Shown in pieces: positions 8,096 to 15,582 of a stretch of DNA of 29,196 nt (position 1 is its first letter; every line of letters starts with the position of its first letter). Source of the DNA: a virus. The translations under genes were made by a program, and so were the position numbers. Below the pieces are notes generated by a model that saw only the letters and a program-made list of their open reading frames with translations, searched no databases and was not told the DNA's origin. The stretch covers positions 1 to 29,196 of IMG/VR virus record IMGVR_UViG_3300033571_018921. One strand, 5' to 3'.

Positions 8096-8123
8096 ACTAG
8101 GAAATAAATAGTATGATCCTAGT
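8096..8123. repeat. 7-bp inverted repeat in the leader of the neck operon
   Basis: ACTAGGA (8096-8102) and TCCTAGT (8117-8123) flank a 14-base AT-rich loop. The palindrome lies between the recurrent motif and the ribosome-binding site of the gene starting at 8081. It could be an operator or an RNA hairpin in the leader; no U-run follows on the minus strand, so it is not a typical terminator. Confidence 0.45.
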
Positions 8124-8138
8124 ATAAAGATACACCAC
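8120..8138 (-). promoter_or_regulatory. Recurrent intergenic motif, copy upstream of the neck operon
   Basis: The minus strand reads GTGGTGTATCTTTATACTA, beginning 12 bases after the stop of the FkbM gene and ending 38 bases before the next ATG. It shares the GGTGTA core and AT-rich 3' part with the copies near 4282 and 18048. Confidence 0.4.
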
Positions 8139-8150
8139 AATAATTTTGAT

Positions 8151-9392
8151 CTAATTATTTAGAAAATAATTCTCTATCGGTGTAACCTCAATATTTGGGT
8201 CGGTTTTTAGATATCTAACAGAGTTTAATCCTATTAGGTCTTTGTGTATCCACCAATCTTCAAATGGACTATCATCGTTGGGAGATACATTTGCTACAAA
8301 CAGAATGTAGCCCATTTTTTGAAGATATTCTCTAGATTTTTCTCGATATGATCTAGTTAAATCCACATAATAATCATGTTCATAAGTTATAATATTAAAT
8401 TTATACTTATCAAACGGAATAGATAGCAAAGCTTCGTATGTATTATTTGGTGGCTCAATATCTAACTGAAGATAATCTATAGTATTTTGATTAGGGAAAT
8501 ATTTACTTAATAATTTACTATAATCTATCAATAGAGCATCAGCACACAAAACCGGATTTTTCCTTTGTTCGCTATATTCTTTTGCCAGGGAGTCTTTGAA
8601 TTCTATGCCTATGCCATACCAATCGAATTGTTTTTCTAGCAGGGCGGTATTATTACCCTTGTATGGCGCAGCTGATCCTATTTCCAAATAGGTACCATTT
8701 CGTTTACCATTTAATACAGACAGAATAAATAAATCCTGATATACTTGAGAATAATTTTTATCTATTTTCTCTAATCCATTAAATTTAAATTTATATCTAT
8801 TGTAAAGATCTCTTGTATAAGTTCTAATAGCTTGGCTTTCTGGACCGCTACCCAAGCTAGACAAATTTAACTCTAATAGATTTCTATATTTCTCCGGCAA
8901 TGTATCAACAATATCAACCAAGCTTCTAAATAATATTCTTGCCTCGTTTGGTTTACCTATCCACCACGATGCTGCCGCTTTTTGGAAAATTAAACATGAT
9001 AAGCTGGGGAAGTCTATATACGAAATAAATACTGATAAATTTTTACAGTGTTCTATTGCTATGGAGGCGTATGTGTAAACATTCATCCAATCGGACTTTG
9101 ATTCATAATATTGAGTAAGAAAGAAGTATGCTTCTGGTTTTGTTGGACAAAGAGATATTGCTTGTCTCAGCAAACCCTCGCAGGTTATACTGCGACCACC
9201 CAGATTATTATAGCATAGATACATTCGTAATAAGCATTCATATCTTAGATCAACATCGGATGTTCTTTCGGCGCATCTTAGATAATAACTTGAGGCTGGG
9301 CCATAGTGTTTTTTATTTTCGTAGAATGATCCCATATTGAAATTATACGAGTCATTTTCCGGATCATTAATATAATCTTGTAATTGTATCAT
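8151..9392 (-). CDS. TPR-repeat protein with FkbM-type methyltransferase domain
   Basis: This 413-aa fusion has two parts. Residues about 1-200 are helical pairs of TPR type ('NFNMGSFYENKKHYGPASSYYLRCAE', described here in parts, and 'LCPTKPEAYFFLTQYYESKSDW'). Residues about 215-400 are a class I SAM-dependent methyltransferase of the FkbM family: YLEIGSAAPY (235-244) is motif I, YGIGIE (259-264) holds the acidic SAM ribose ligand, CADALLIDY (283-291) follows, and DYLQLDIE (306-313) is the FkbM signature. FkbM enzymes O-methylate sugars or polyketides, so a glycan is the likely substrate; TPRs may bind the partner. The start overlaps the upstream beta-propeller gene as ATGA, so the two are made together. 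Such genes are common in surface glycan loci of bacteria and rare inside a phage structural operon. Confidence 0.8.
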   Translation of the reverse strand: MIQLQDYINDPENDSYNFNMGSFYENKKHYGPASSYYLRCAERTSDVDLRYECLLRMYLCYNNLGGRSITCEGLLRQAISLCPTKPEAYFFLTQYYESKSDWMNVYTYASIAIEHCKNLSVFISYIDFPSLSCLIFQKAAASWWIGKPNEARILFRSLVDIVDTLPEKYRNLLELNLSSLGSGPESQAIRTYTRDLYNRYKFKFNGLEKIDKNYSQVYQDLFILSVLNGKRNGTYLEIGSAAPYKGNNTALLEKQFDWYGIGIEFKDSLAKEYSEQRKNPVLCADALLIDYSKLLSKYFPNQNTIDYLQLDIEPPNNTYEALLSIPFDKYKFNIITYEHDYYVDLTRSYREKSREYLQKMGYILFVANVSPNDDSPFEDWWIHKDLIGLNSVRYLKTDPNIEVTPIENYFLNN

Positions 9393-10378
9393 ATTTTTAG
9401 TAAATTATTAATTGTAGATCTATTACAGCATAATAGATAGGATGCATTATCTTGGAATCCGAAGGTAATCACTATCTTTTCGTTGTATTCGGCCATTCCA
9501 CAAGCAAACTCTATTTTACCACCCATAAAATCGAATAGTGGACTCACTCTCAAAAGATTAAAACTCTTGTCCCATAGAGCGAATCTGTGCCTATAGGTGG
9601 CATTCTTACGTCCTGCTTCACTCTTGTATAAATCAACCTCGTGAGTAATAGCTAAATAATAATCGCCATAAGGAATAACCTGAGATCCGCCCCTTAAATC
9701 TCTTGTATTAAGTTGTTGATATTGTGTTAATGTTTTTGTAACTGTTGTTTTGTCAGTTGGGTTATAAAGAGCTACTTCTGTTGGATTTGTCCATTTTACA
9801 TAAGTATATGGTTGATCTACCACTGGCATCCAATTCTTTTCGCAATAAGAACTATCTGGTCCTGGTGCTGGTAATCTTTGTCGTGAAATTTCTTTCCATA
9901 CATTATTCTCATAAATTATTTCTGATAATTCCATACGTCCTTGACCGTTGGTTGCAGTATCACGACGTACTCCGCTAAGGAATAGTTTATTATCCCAATT
10001 TACTAATCTTGAGTCCTCTAACCCTATAAATTCCCATAGCGGTTTCACATCCAGAGTTTTTGTATCGACTATACCGTCTGAAACTATATTAAAATCGCTA
10101 TCTAACTCACACATTATATTATGTGTGGCTAATACCTGATGTTGTTCAGTGTGTAGGTAGCACAACGGTCCCCAAACGTGTTCGTTTACTCCGTGCTCAG
10201 CATGGTATAATACATAATTAACATTGCGTAAATTTACTAAAAGTTTACCATTAGTATTTAATATTGAAGGATTTGTTAGTGATGGTCCGATCATTCGATC
10301 AGAAGATACCAATAGTGGAACTATGTGTCCACCATCCTCGACAACAATCTTGGCAAAATTATCTATGTCCGAAATCAT
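9389..10378 (-). CDS. GH130/GT108-like five-bladed beta-propeller protein
   Basis: The 329-aa protein fits a whole five-bladed propeller of the GH130/GH43/GT108 group, which acts on mannose-containing glycans by phosphorolysis, hydrolysis or transfer. Visible motifs in order are NPSIL (36-40), GLEDSRL (119-125), EKNWMPV (180-186), LRGGSQVIP (228-236), THEV (245-248), YRHRFALWD (262-270), EFACGM (290-295) and ITFGFQDN (304-311). The ED, EKNW, RGGS and HR boxes line the active site in this group. There is no signal peptide, so it acts in the host cytoplasm or on the virion. Its ATGA overlap with the FkbM gene and the GDP-mannose dehydratase in the same transcriptional direction point to a mannose-derived glycan. 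Whether it transfers, phosphorolyses or hydrolyses cannot be told from sequence. Confidence 0.7.
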   Translation of the reverse strand: MISDIDNFAKIVVEDGGHIVPLLVSSDRMIGPSLTNPSILNTNGKLLVNLRNVNYVLYHAEHGVNEHVWGPLCYLHTEQHQVLATHNIMCELDSDFNIVSDGIVDTKTLDVKPLWEFIGLEDSRLVNWDNKLFLSGVRRDTATNGQGRMELSEIIYENNVWKEISRQRLPAPGPDSSYCEKNWMPVVDQPYTYVKWTNPTEVALYNPTDKTTVTKTLTQYQQLNTRDLRGGSQVIPYGDYYLAITHEVDLYKSEAGRKNATYRHRFALWDKSFNLLRVSPLFDFMGGKIEFACGMAEYNEKIVITFGFQDNASYLLCCNRSTINNLLKI

Positions 10379-10381
10379 AAA

Positions 10382-10408
10382 TGCTCCATTTATACTATAC
10401 TAGGAGCA
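10382..10408 (-). promoter_or_regulatory. Hairpin covering the ribosome-binding site of the glycan gene pair
   Basis: On the minus strand TGCTCC and GGAGCA form a 6-bp perfect stem around a 15-base AT-rich loop. The second arm contains the GGAG that lies 5 bases before the ATG at 10378, so the folded RNA would hide the ribosome-binding site. The loop contains TATAGTATAAAT, which also resembles a -10 element. Confidence 0.5.
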
Positions 10409-10422
10409 AAACGGCCAAGTGT

Positions 10423-10674
10423 CTAGGAGCTTATTCTATCAGGATATGTTTTAGCAATATAAGCTTGGACTGCTTCTGGGGTCCATACTAGATTCGCAAT
10501 ATCCTTAACCGATTGATCCCATTCTGATACATCGGTTCCAGGTTCTAATGTTGTTCGATGAAAGGTTTTAGATATTTGTACTTCATCATCCATAATGATT
10601 GTAGCTTCTCTAATAAAAAGAGTTTTGTCTTCACCTATGGTAATCTGATCTATAAAAGTATTTTTAGTAAGCAT
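10423..10674 (-). CDS. Small companion protein of the collagen-like fibre
   Basis: This 83-aa protein starts MLTKNTFIDQITIGEDKTLF and then reads 'IREATIIMDDEVQISKTFHR'. It has an acidic middle and a C-terminal helix with 'IANLVWTPEAVQAYIAKTYP'. Proteins with a beta N-terminal half and this kind of '...W-T-P-E-x-x-x-A-Y' C-terminus occur next to tail fibre genes in aquatic phages and are of unknown function. It starts 14 bases after the stop of the 1589-aa fibre gene with an AAGGACA ribosome-binding site. A fibre assembly or capping role is inferred from the position only. Confidence 0.55.
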   Translation of the reverse strand: MLTKNTFIDQITIGEDKTLFIREATIIMDDEVQISKTFHRTTLEPGTDVSEWDQSVKDIANLVWTPEAVQAYIAKTYPDRISS

Positions 10675-10688
10675 ATATTGTCCTTATA

Positions 10689-13600
10689 TTACGAATCTGT
10701 CTCATATACAATAGAAAACATTAAGTCCGTTGCTGTTCCAGTTGGAAGGTTTGCAACTGGTATAGTTGCATGAACTGTGTTGGCATCGTAAGTAAGAACA
10801 ATATTTGTACTATTGACCTCACTATATCCTCCGTCTGGACCATTTGTTGTCCATCCACTTTTATATGCAATGACACCACATGTAAAGTTCGCTTGAGTAG
10901 CTGAGGACACAGTAAATGGTAAGCCAGATATAATCACGGCGCCAGTTCCTCCACTTCTAGCTGATGTGGCTAATCTACAAGTCACTATTACGACTCTACC
11001 AATTTTAACATAATTGCCAATTCTTAGATTTGTTTGATACGTTACAGATGTAAAATTGGTTGTAGACGCTGCGTAGCTTGGCGTGAAAGTTCCTTCCTCG
11101 TAATCATCCAGAGTGTTGGCACTAGCTGATATTGTTGCTGATGCTGGGAATATTATACCACCAGCCCCTAATGTTAGTGATGTTCCTATACTAACTGTAC
11201 CCGTGCCGTTCGGAGATATCGCTATATTACCATTAGCTCCTTGATTAATAACTATACTACCGCTATTTGTACCACTATTAGTATTGATAGTCAGATTGCC
11301 AGTGCCGTTACTAGTAATTGTTGCGGCTGCGTTAGCATCTCCAACTCTAACTATATCAGTATCTAGGAATACATCTCCAGTACCGTTAGGAGCTATGGTA
11401 ATATGAGCATTAGCTCCTTGAGCTATTGTAATACTACCACTATTCGTACCACTATTGGTGTTTAAGACCAAATCGCCGGTGCCATTAGTTGTAATAGTTG
11501 CGGACGCGTTAGAATCGCCTACTCGTAGAGTGTCCGCATTAACATATACGTCTCCAGTACCATTGGGAGCTAATATTAAATTACCATTGGCATCAGTGGT
11601 ACTGATAGTGTTTGTAGTTAAACTAATATTCTGTATAGATAATGTATTTGTAGAGTCATTAAATGTAAATACCGAACTACCAGTGGCAGAATTACTACCG
11701 TTCTTATAAACAACTTGATTAGCGCTGCCAGCAACTGGGCCAGTAATTCCTTGTATACCTTGTGTTCCTTGAACACCTTGGGTACCCTGCGTTCCTTGAA
11801 CGCCTTGGATACCTTGAGTACCCTGGATTCCTTGTGTTCCTTGAATACCCTGGATTCCCTGAGTACCCTGTATGCCTTGCGTACCTTGAACACCTTGTGT
11901 TCCCTGAGATCCGGTTCTACTAAACTCAATAACTACCACAGTAGTATTAGCTGGTAATGAACCAGAAACATAAGTAACAGGAATCTTATAATATCCAGCA
12001 GCAACAGTAACTGTACCTGTTACGGTAAATGTATTGACTACGGCACTTCCTCCAACATTACCAATAATGCTAAGAGTTCCTCTATTAGCTGTTGTATTAG
12101 AATCGTCCCAAGTATCGTACCAAGCTGTTTGAGTATTACCAGCAAAATCTAAATTATCAATGAATATATTAGTGACTGATCCTATAGTAGCATTATTGTA
12201 TCGAATAATACCATTTCCAGGATCAGCATCTGTTGTGGTTGTGCTAAATGTATACTTAGTTCCTCCTTTATCTCCGGTAGTGCCCTGTACGCCTTGGATT
12301 CCTTGTGTTCCTTGTGCTCCTTGAATACCTTGTATTCCTTGTGTGCCTTGTACTCCTTGAATGCCTTGGATTCCCTGAGTACCTTGAACTCCTTGCGTTC
12401 CTTGGGGGCCTTGGATTCCTTGCGTACCTTGAGAACCTGTAGTTCCTTGTGAACCCGTTGTCCCTTGGCTACCTGTGGTCCCCTGACTGCCAGTAATACC
12501 TTGGGATCCCGTAGTACCTTGACTACCTGTATTACCAGTATCTCCTTTGATACCCTGTAGCCCCTGAATGCCCTGTGTGCCTTGACTTCCGGTGGTTCCT
12601 TGAGAGCCCGTTGTTCCCTGACTACCAGTAGTTCCTTGGCTTCCAGTTGATCCTTGGGAACCGGTGGATCCTTGCGATCCTGTACTGCCTTGAATGCCCG
12701 TACTACCTTGCGAACCCGTTGTTCCTTGACTACCGTTAGTGCCTGATGTTCCTTGGCTGCCAGTTGTTCCCTGTGAGCCGGTACTACCAGTAGTTCCCTG
12801 CGAACCGGTAGTACCCTGACTACCAGTTGATCCCTGGGAACCAGTAGAACCCTGACTACCTATGGTTCCTTGACTACCAGTAATACCTTGTATCCCTTGT
12901 GCTCCTTGAGAACCAGTATTGCCTGTATCACCCTTCGTACCTTGAGTGCCTTGCGATCCAGTACTTCCCTGACTACCTATTGTGCCTTGGCTACCGTTTA
13001 TCCCTGCTGTTCCCTGACTACCGGTGGATCCTTGTGAACCATTGGTTCCCGATGTTCCTTGGCTACCAGTGCTTCCTTGAGAACCAGTAGTTCCCTGATT
13101 ACCTGTGATTCCTTGTGTGCCTTGAGATCCCTGACTACCCGTATTTCCAGCATCACCCTTCGTACCTTGTGTACCTTGGGAGCCAGTACTGCCCTGAGAA
13201 CCTGTTGTGCCTTGACTGCCAATACTACCTTGAGATCCGGTACTTCCTTGGCTTCCTGTTGATCCCTGTGACCCAGTAGAGCCTTGGCTACCAGTGATAC
13301 CCTGTATGCCTTGAGTTCCCTGACTACCATTCGTTCCAGCATTACCTTGTAATCCTTGAATACCCTGTAAGCCTTGAGTTCCTTGTACTCCTTGTATTCC
13401 TTGAACACCTTGAATACCCTGAATCCCTTGACCGCCATCGGCGCCCTGTACTCCCTGAGTGCCTTGCATATAGGCATCGGTTCCGGCGGCGCCTTGTGCT
13501 CCTTGTATGCTTTCGCCTTGTATTCCTTGAGCTCCATCACTACCCTGGATACCTTGATTACCATCTGTTCCTTGCGGACCCTGTATGCCTTCATATCCTT

Positions 13601-15458
13601 GTATGCCTTGACTTCCATATCCATCATTACCCTGTATCCCTTGAATTCCATCATTACCTTGTATTCCTTGAACTCCCTGATATCCTTCGTATCCTTGTAT
13701 TCCTTGAATTCCTTGATAACCATCTGTACCTTGTACTCCTTGTGGACCAAACATGCTAGCATCGGACCCGGCTGGTCCTTGGGTGCCCTGAATAGCTTCT
13801 CCTTGTAAACCTTGTATTCCCTGAACTCCTTGAGATGCTATAACTTGCCAATACGAAAGATTACTATCTGGAGAAACATTATAACTATATTGTAAAGCTA
13901 CATAAGAGCTACCATTATAGCTAACACCATCATTCTCGTTATATCCAGTAACACTACTCCATTCACCAGTCCAATTAATGGATGTGCCAGTGCTTCCTTG
14001 AATACCTTGAGCGCCTTGAGTTCCTTCATTTCCCTGAATTCCTTGTGATCCTTCATTTCCTTGAATTCCCTGAGATCCTTCGATTCCTTGGATCCCTTGA
14101 TCTCCGGTACGAGAAAATATGATCGAAACTTTTAGATTATTTGATGGTAATGATCCTGATAAATATGAAACAGGTATCTTGTAATAATCCCCGGTGCTTG
14201 TAACGGCTCCGGTGATATTGAAAATATTATATAAATACCCGCCATCAGAAATTGTTAGTGTTCCTCTGTTGGAACTTGCTGAACTATCATCCCAAGCATC
14301 GTACCACGTTGTTTGACTATTATTAAAATAATCTAAATTGTCAATATAGATTTCCGTAACAGAGACGATGGATCCATTATTATATCTTAAATAGCCATTT
14401 CCCGGATCACCATCAGTAATAGTATCACTAAAAGAATATTTTACTCCTGCAAATTCACCAGTAATTCCTTGTACTCCCTGAGAGCCCTCTGTTCCTTGTA
14501 TTCCATCATCTCCTTTACGCACAAATAGTATGTCACACAGTGCGGTGTTTGGAGGTATAGACGATCCAGATATGTGGCTAACATTTAATTGTTTATAACC
14601 AGTTTGTGATGTTATAGAATCTAATCGGAATACCGCCGATGTATAACCTCTACTAACAACTATATGCCCCTTTATGCTTCCATTACTATCATCCCAAGTA
14701 TCTATAAAAGAACTAACATCAATACCATTCCAAGTTTCATGATCTATATAAATTTCTGTAACAGAAGATAGCATGGAGTTATTATAGCTAAAATAGCCCG
14801 TACCAGGATCCACGTTGCCTGTTGATGTGGAAAATAAATATCCTACTCCAGCAATTCCTCTGAGAGATAATAGATTCCAGTATGTTCCGAAATCTGTGGT
14901 AGGATCAGAGTTAGTGCTTGAACTTATGGCAATATATGATGAGCCGTTTTTAGTAACACTATCACCAGTAATATACGCAGTGCCGCTATTCCATTCTCCT
15001 CTCCAAACTAATCCTCCTGATGGTCCTTGAACTCCTTGAATAGCTTCTCCTTGTGGTCCCTGAATTCCTTGGGGACCTATCATACTAGCGTCAGATCCTG
15101 CCGGTCCTTGAATTCCTTGGACTCCTTCTCCTTGGATGCCCTGAGCTCCTTGAGATCCTTCAATTCCTTGGATACCTTGAGGCCCATCATTCCCTTGTAT
15201 TCCTTGAGTTCCTTGGGATCCTTCAATACCTTGGGTTCCCTGATCTCCTTGTATACCTTGAATTCCTTGTATACCTTGAATTCCTTGTATTCCAGCTCCT
15301 ATAGCTGGTAAATTATTCCAGTTAGTAATTCCATCTCCTATACGAATCTGATCATTAGTACTATCAAATCCAGGTTCGCCTAACGCTAATATTGGATTAG
15401 CACTAGACCATTCGCTAGATGTTCCTTGGCGAAATTTGATTATATTTTGAGCTGGCAT
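10689..15458 (-). CDS. Giant collagen-like tail fibre / receptor-binding protein
   Basis: At 1589 aa this is the longest gene here. Residues 1-54 match the N-terminal domain shared with major-tropism-determinant-like fibres ('IIKFRQGTSS', 'GDGITNWNNLP') and should anchor it to the virion. Gly-X-Y segments follow at about 56-148, 316-336, 453-492, 543-1065 and 1183-1240, with Gln dominant in Y and many GST/GTT/GSQ triplets; these should form trimeric collagen helices. Between them lie two 50-residue carbohydrate-binding-like modules (149-201 and 494-542; WRGEW/WTGEW, 'NGSSYIA', YW) and three copies of a 110-residue beta domain (206-315, 340-452, 1068-1182; 'DPGNGYLRYNN', 'SVTEIYIDN', 'WYDAWDDS'). 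Residues 1290-1420 hold two 70-residue beta repeats, and 1450-1589 is a globular tip. It has its own TTGACA promoter and an AGGAA ribosome-binding site. Confidence 0.85.
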   Translation of the reverse strand: MPAQNIIKFRQGTSSEWSSANPILALGEPGFDSTNDQIRIGDGITNWNNLPAIGAGIQGIQGIQGIQGIQGDQGTQGIEGSQGTQGIQGNDGPQGIQGIEGSQGAQGIQGEGVQGIQGPAGSDASMIGPQGIQGPQGEAIQGVQGPSGGLVWRGEWNSGTAYITGDSVTKNGSSYIAISSSTNSDPTTDFGTYWNLLSLRGIAGVGYLFSTSTGNVDPGTGYFSYNNSMLSSVTEIYIDHETWNGIDVSSFIDTWDDSNGSIKGHIVVSRGYTSAVFRLDSITSQTGYKQLNVSHISGSSIPPNTALCDILFVRKGDDGIQGTEGSQGVQGITGEFAGVKYSFSDTITDGDPGNGYLRYNNGSIVSVTEIYIDNLDYFNNSQTTWYDAWDDSSASSNRGTLTISDGGYLYNIFNITGAVTSTGDYYKIPVSYLSGSLPSNNLKVSIIFSRTGDQGIQGIEGSQGIQGNEGSQGIQGNEGTQGAQGIQGSTGTSINWTGEWSSVTGYNENDGVSYNGSSYVALQYSYNVSPDSNLSYWQVIASQGVQGIQGLQGEAIQGTQGPAGSDASMFGPQGVQGTDGYQGIQGIQGYEGYQGVQGIQGNDGIQGIQGNDGYGSQGIQGYEGIQGPQGTDGNQGIQGSDGAQGIQGESIQGAQGAAGTDAYMQGTQGVQGADGGQGIQGIQGVQGIQGVQGTQGLQGIQGLQGNAGTNGSQGTQGIQGITGSQGSTGSQGSTGSQGSTGSQGSIGSQGTTGSQGSTGSQGTQGTKGDAGNTGSQGSQGTQGITGNQGTTGSQGSTGSQGTSGTNGSQGSTGSQGTAGINGSQGTIGSQGSTGSQGTQGTKGDTGNTGSQGAQGIQGITGSQGTIGSQGSTGSQGSTGSQGTTGSQGTTGSTGSQGTTGSQGTSGTNGSQGTTGSQGSTGIQGSTGSQGSTGSQGSTGSQGTTGSQGTTGSQGTTGSQGTQGIQGLQGIKGDTGNTGSQGTTGSQGITGSQGTTGSQGTTGSQGTTGSQGTQGIQGPQGTQGVQGTQGIQGIQGVQGTQGIQGIQGAQGTQGIQGVQGTTGDKGGTKYTFSTTTTDADPGNGIIRYNNATIGSVTNIFIDNLDFAGNTQTAWYDTWDDSNTTANRGTLSIIGNVGGSAVVNTFTVTGTVTVAAGYYKIPVTYVSGSLPANTTVVVIEFSRTGSQGTQGVQGTQGIQGTQGIQGIQGTQGIQGTQGIQGVQGTQGTQGVQGTQGIQGITGPVAGSANQVVYKNGSNSATGSSVFTFNDSTNTLSIQNISLTTNTISTTDANGNLILAPNGTGDVYVNADTLRVGDSNASATITTNGTGDLVLNTNSGTNSGSITIAQGANAHITIAPNGTGDVFLDTDIVRVGDANAAATITSNGTGNLTINTNSGTNSGSIVINQGANGNIAISPNGTGTVSIGTSLTLGAGGIIFPASATISASANTLDDYEEGTFTPSYAASTTNFTSVTYQTNLRIGNYVKIGRVVIVTCRLATSARSGGTGAVIISGLPFTVSSATQANFTCGVIAYKSGWTTNGPDGGYSEVNSTNIVLTYDANTVHATIPVANLPTGTATDLMFSIVYETDS
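11739..11912 (-). repeat. Gly-X-Gln collagen-like repeat, C-terminal segment
   Basis: This stretch encodes residues 1183-1240 of the giant fibre, made of GTQ, GIQ and GVQ triplets only, ending GITG. Nine-base units are repeated with synonymous changes. Confidence 0.85.
12264..13832 (-). repeat. Main collagen-like repeat array of the giant fibre
   Basis: Residues 543-1065 consist of about 174 Gly-X-Y triplets. The N-terminal part (543-720) mixes GIQ, GVQ and GTQ with acidic triplets (GYE, GND, GTD) and several short breaks (GEAIQG, GESIQG, GSDASMFG). The middle (720-1010) is a Ser/Thr-rich alternation of GST/GTT with GSQ, broken by three GTKGD/GIKGD-GNTG boxes. The end (1010-1060) returns to GTQ/GIQ. 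Glycine and glutamine codons are mixed, so the 9-base units differ at third positions. On the complementary strand the array creates long false open frames rich in Leu, Ser and Tyr. Confidence 0.9.
15015..15293 (-). repeat. Gly-X-Y repeat, N-terminal segment of the giant fibre
   Basis: This encodes residues 56-148: an opening run of GIQ triplets, then GTQ, GIE, GSQ and GPQ triplets with breaks at GEGVQG, GSDASMIG and GEAIQG. Similar breaks recur in the main array, indicating block duplication. Confidence 0.85.
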
Positions 15459-15477
15459 ACGCTAAATTCCTATGCTA

Positions 15478-15508
15478 CTATAATAGTACTCCAAATTTAT
15501 ATTGTCAA
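15478..15508 (-). promoter_or_regulatory. Promoter of the giant fibre gene
   Basis: On the minus strand a perfect TTGACA (15503-15508) and TATTAT (15480-15485) are separated by the optimal 17 bases and lie about 20 bases before the ATG at 15458, predicting a short leader. The same bases also contain GGAGTACTATTATAG (15478-15492), a one-mismatch version of the recurrent GGTGTA-type motif. The gene could therefore be read by the host sigma factor, a phage sigma factor or both. Confidence 0.6.
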
Positions 15509-15514
15509 TATTAA

Positions 15515-15563
15515 TTAATCCTTCTGGGCATAAGATATTATTTTTATACCCAGATAGGATTAA
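15515..15563 (-). repeat. 19-bp imperfect hairpin between the two fibre genes
   Basis: Arms 15515-15533 and 15544-15563 pair over 19 bases with one bulged base and one G-U pair, around a 10-base loop; the core is TCTGGG/CCCAGA. It starts 20 bases after the stop of the 592-aa fibre and ends just before the TTGACA of the next promoter. No clear U-run follows it on the minus strand. It may end or protect the upstream transcript rather than act as a classic terminator. Confidence 0.6.
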
Positions 15564-15582
15564 AAAATTTAATATAATCAGA

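Noticed and set aside
12264-13832. CRISPR array or tandem non-coding repeat.
   Set aside because: The period is 9 bases without spacers, and the minus-strand frame stays open with a Gly-X-Y pattern throughout.
11715-15311. Several plus-strand open frames rich in Leu, Ser, Tyr and Thr (for example 13374-13808 and 15027-15311), and shifted minus-strand frames such as 12998-13762.
   Set aside because: They are mirror or frame-shift images of the 9-base collagen repeats, have no ribosome-binding sites and lie wholly inside the 1589-aa gene.
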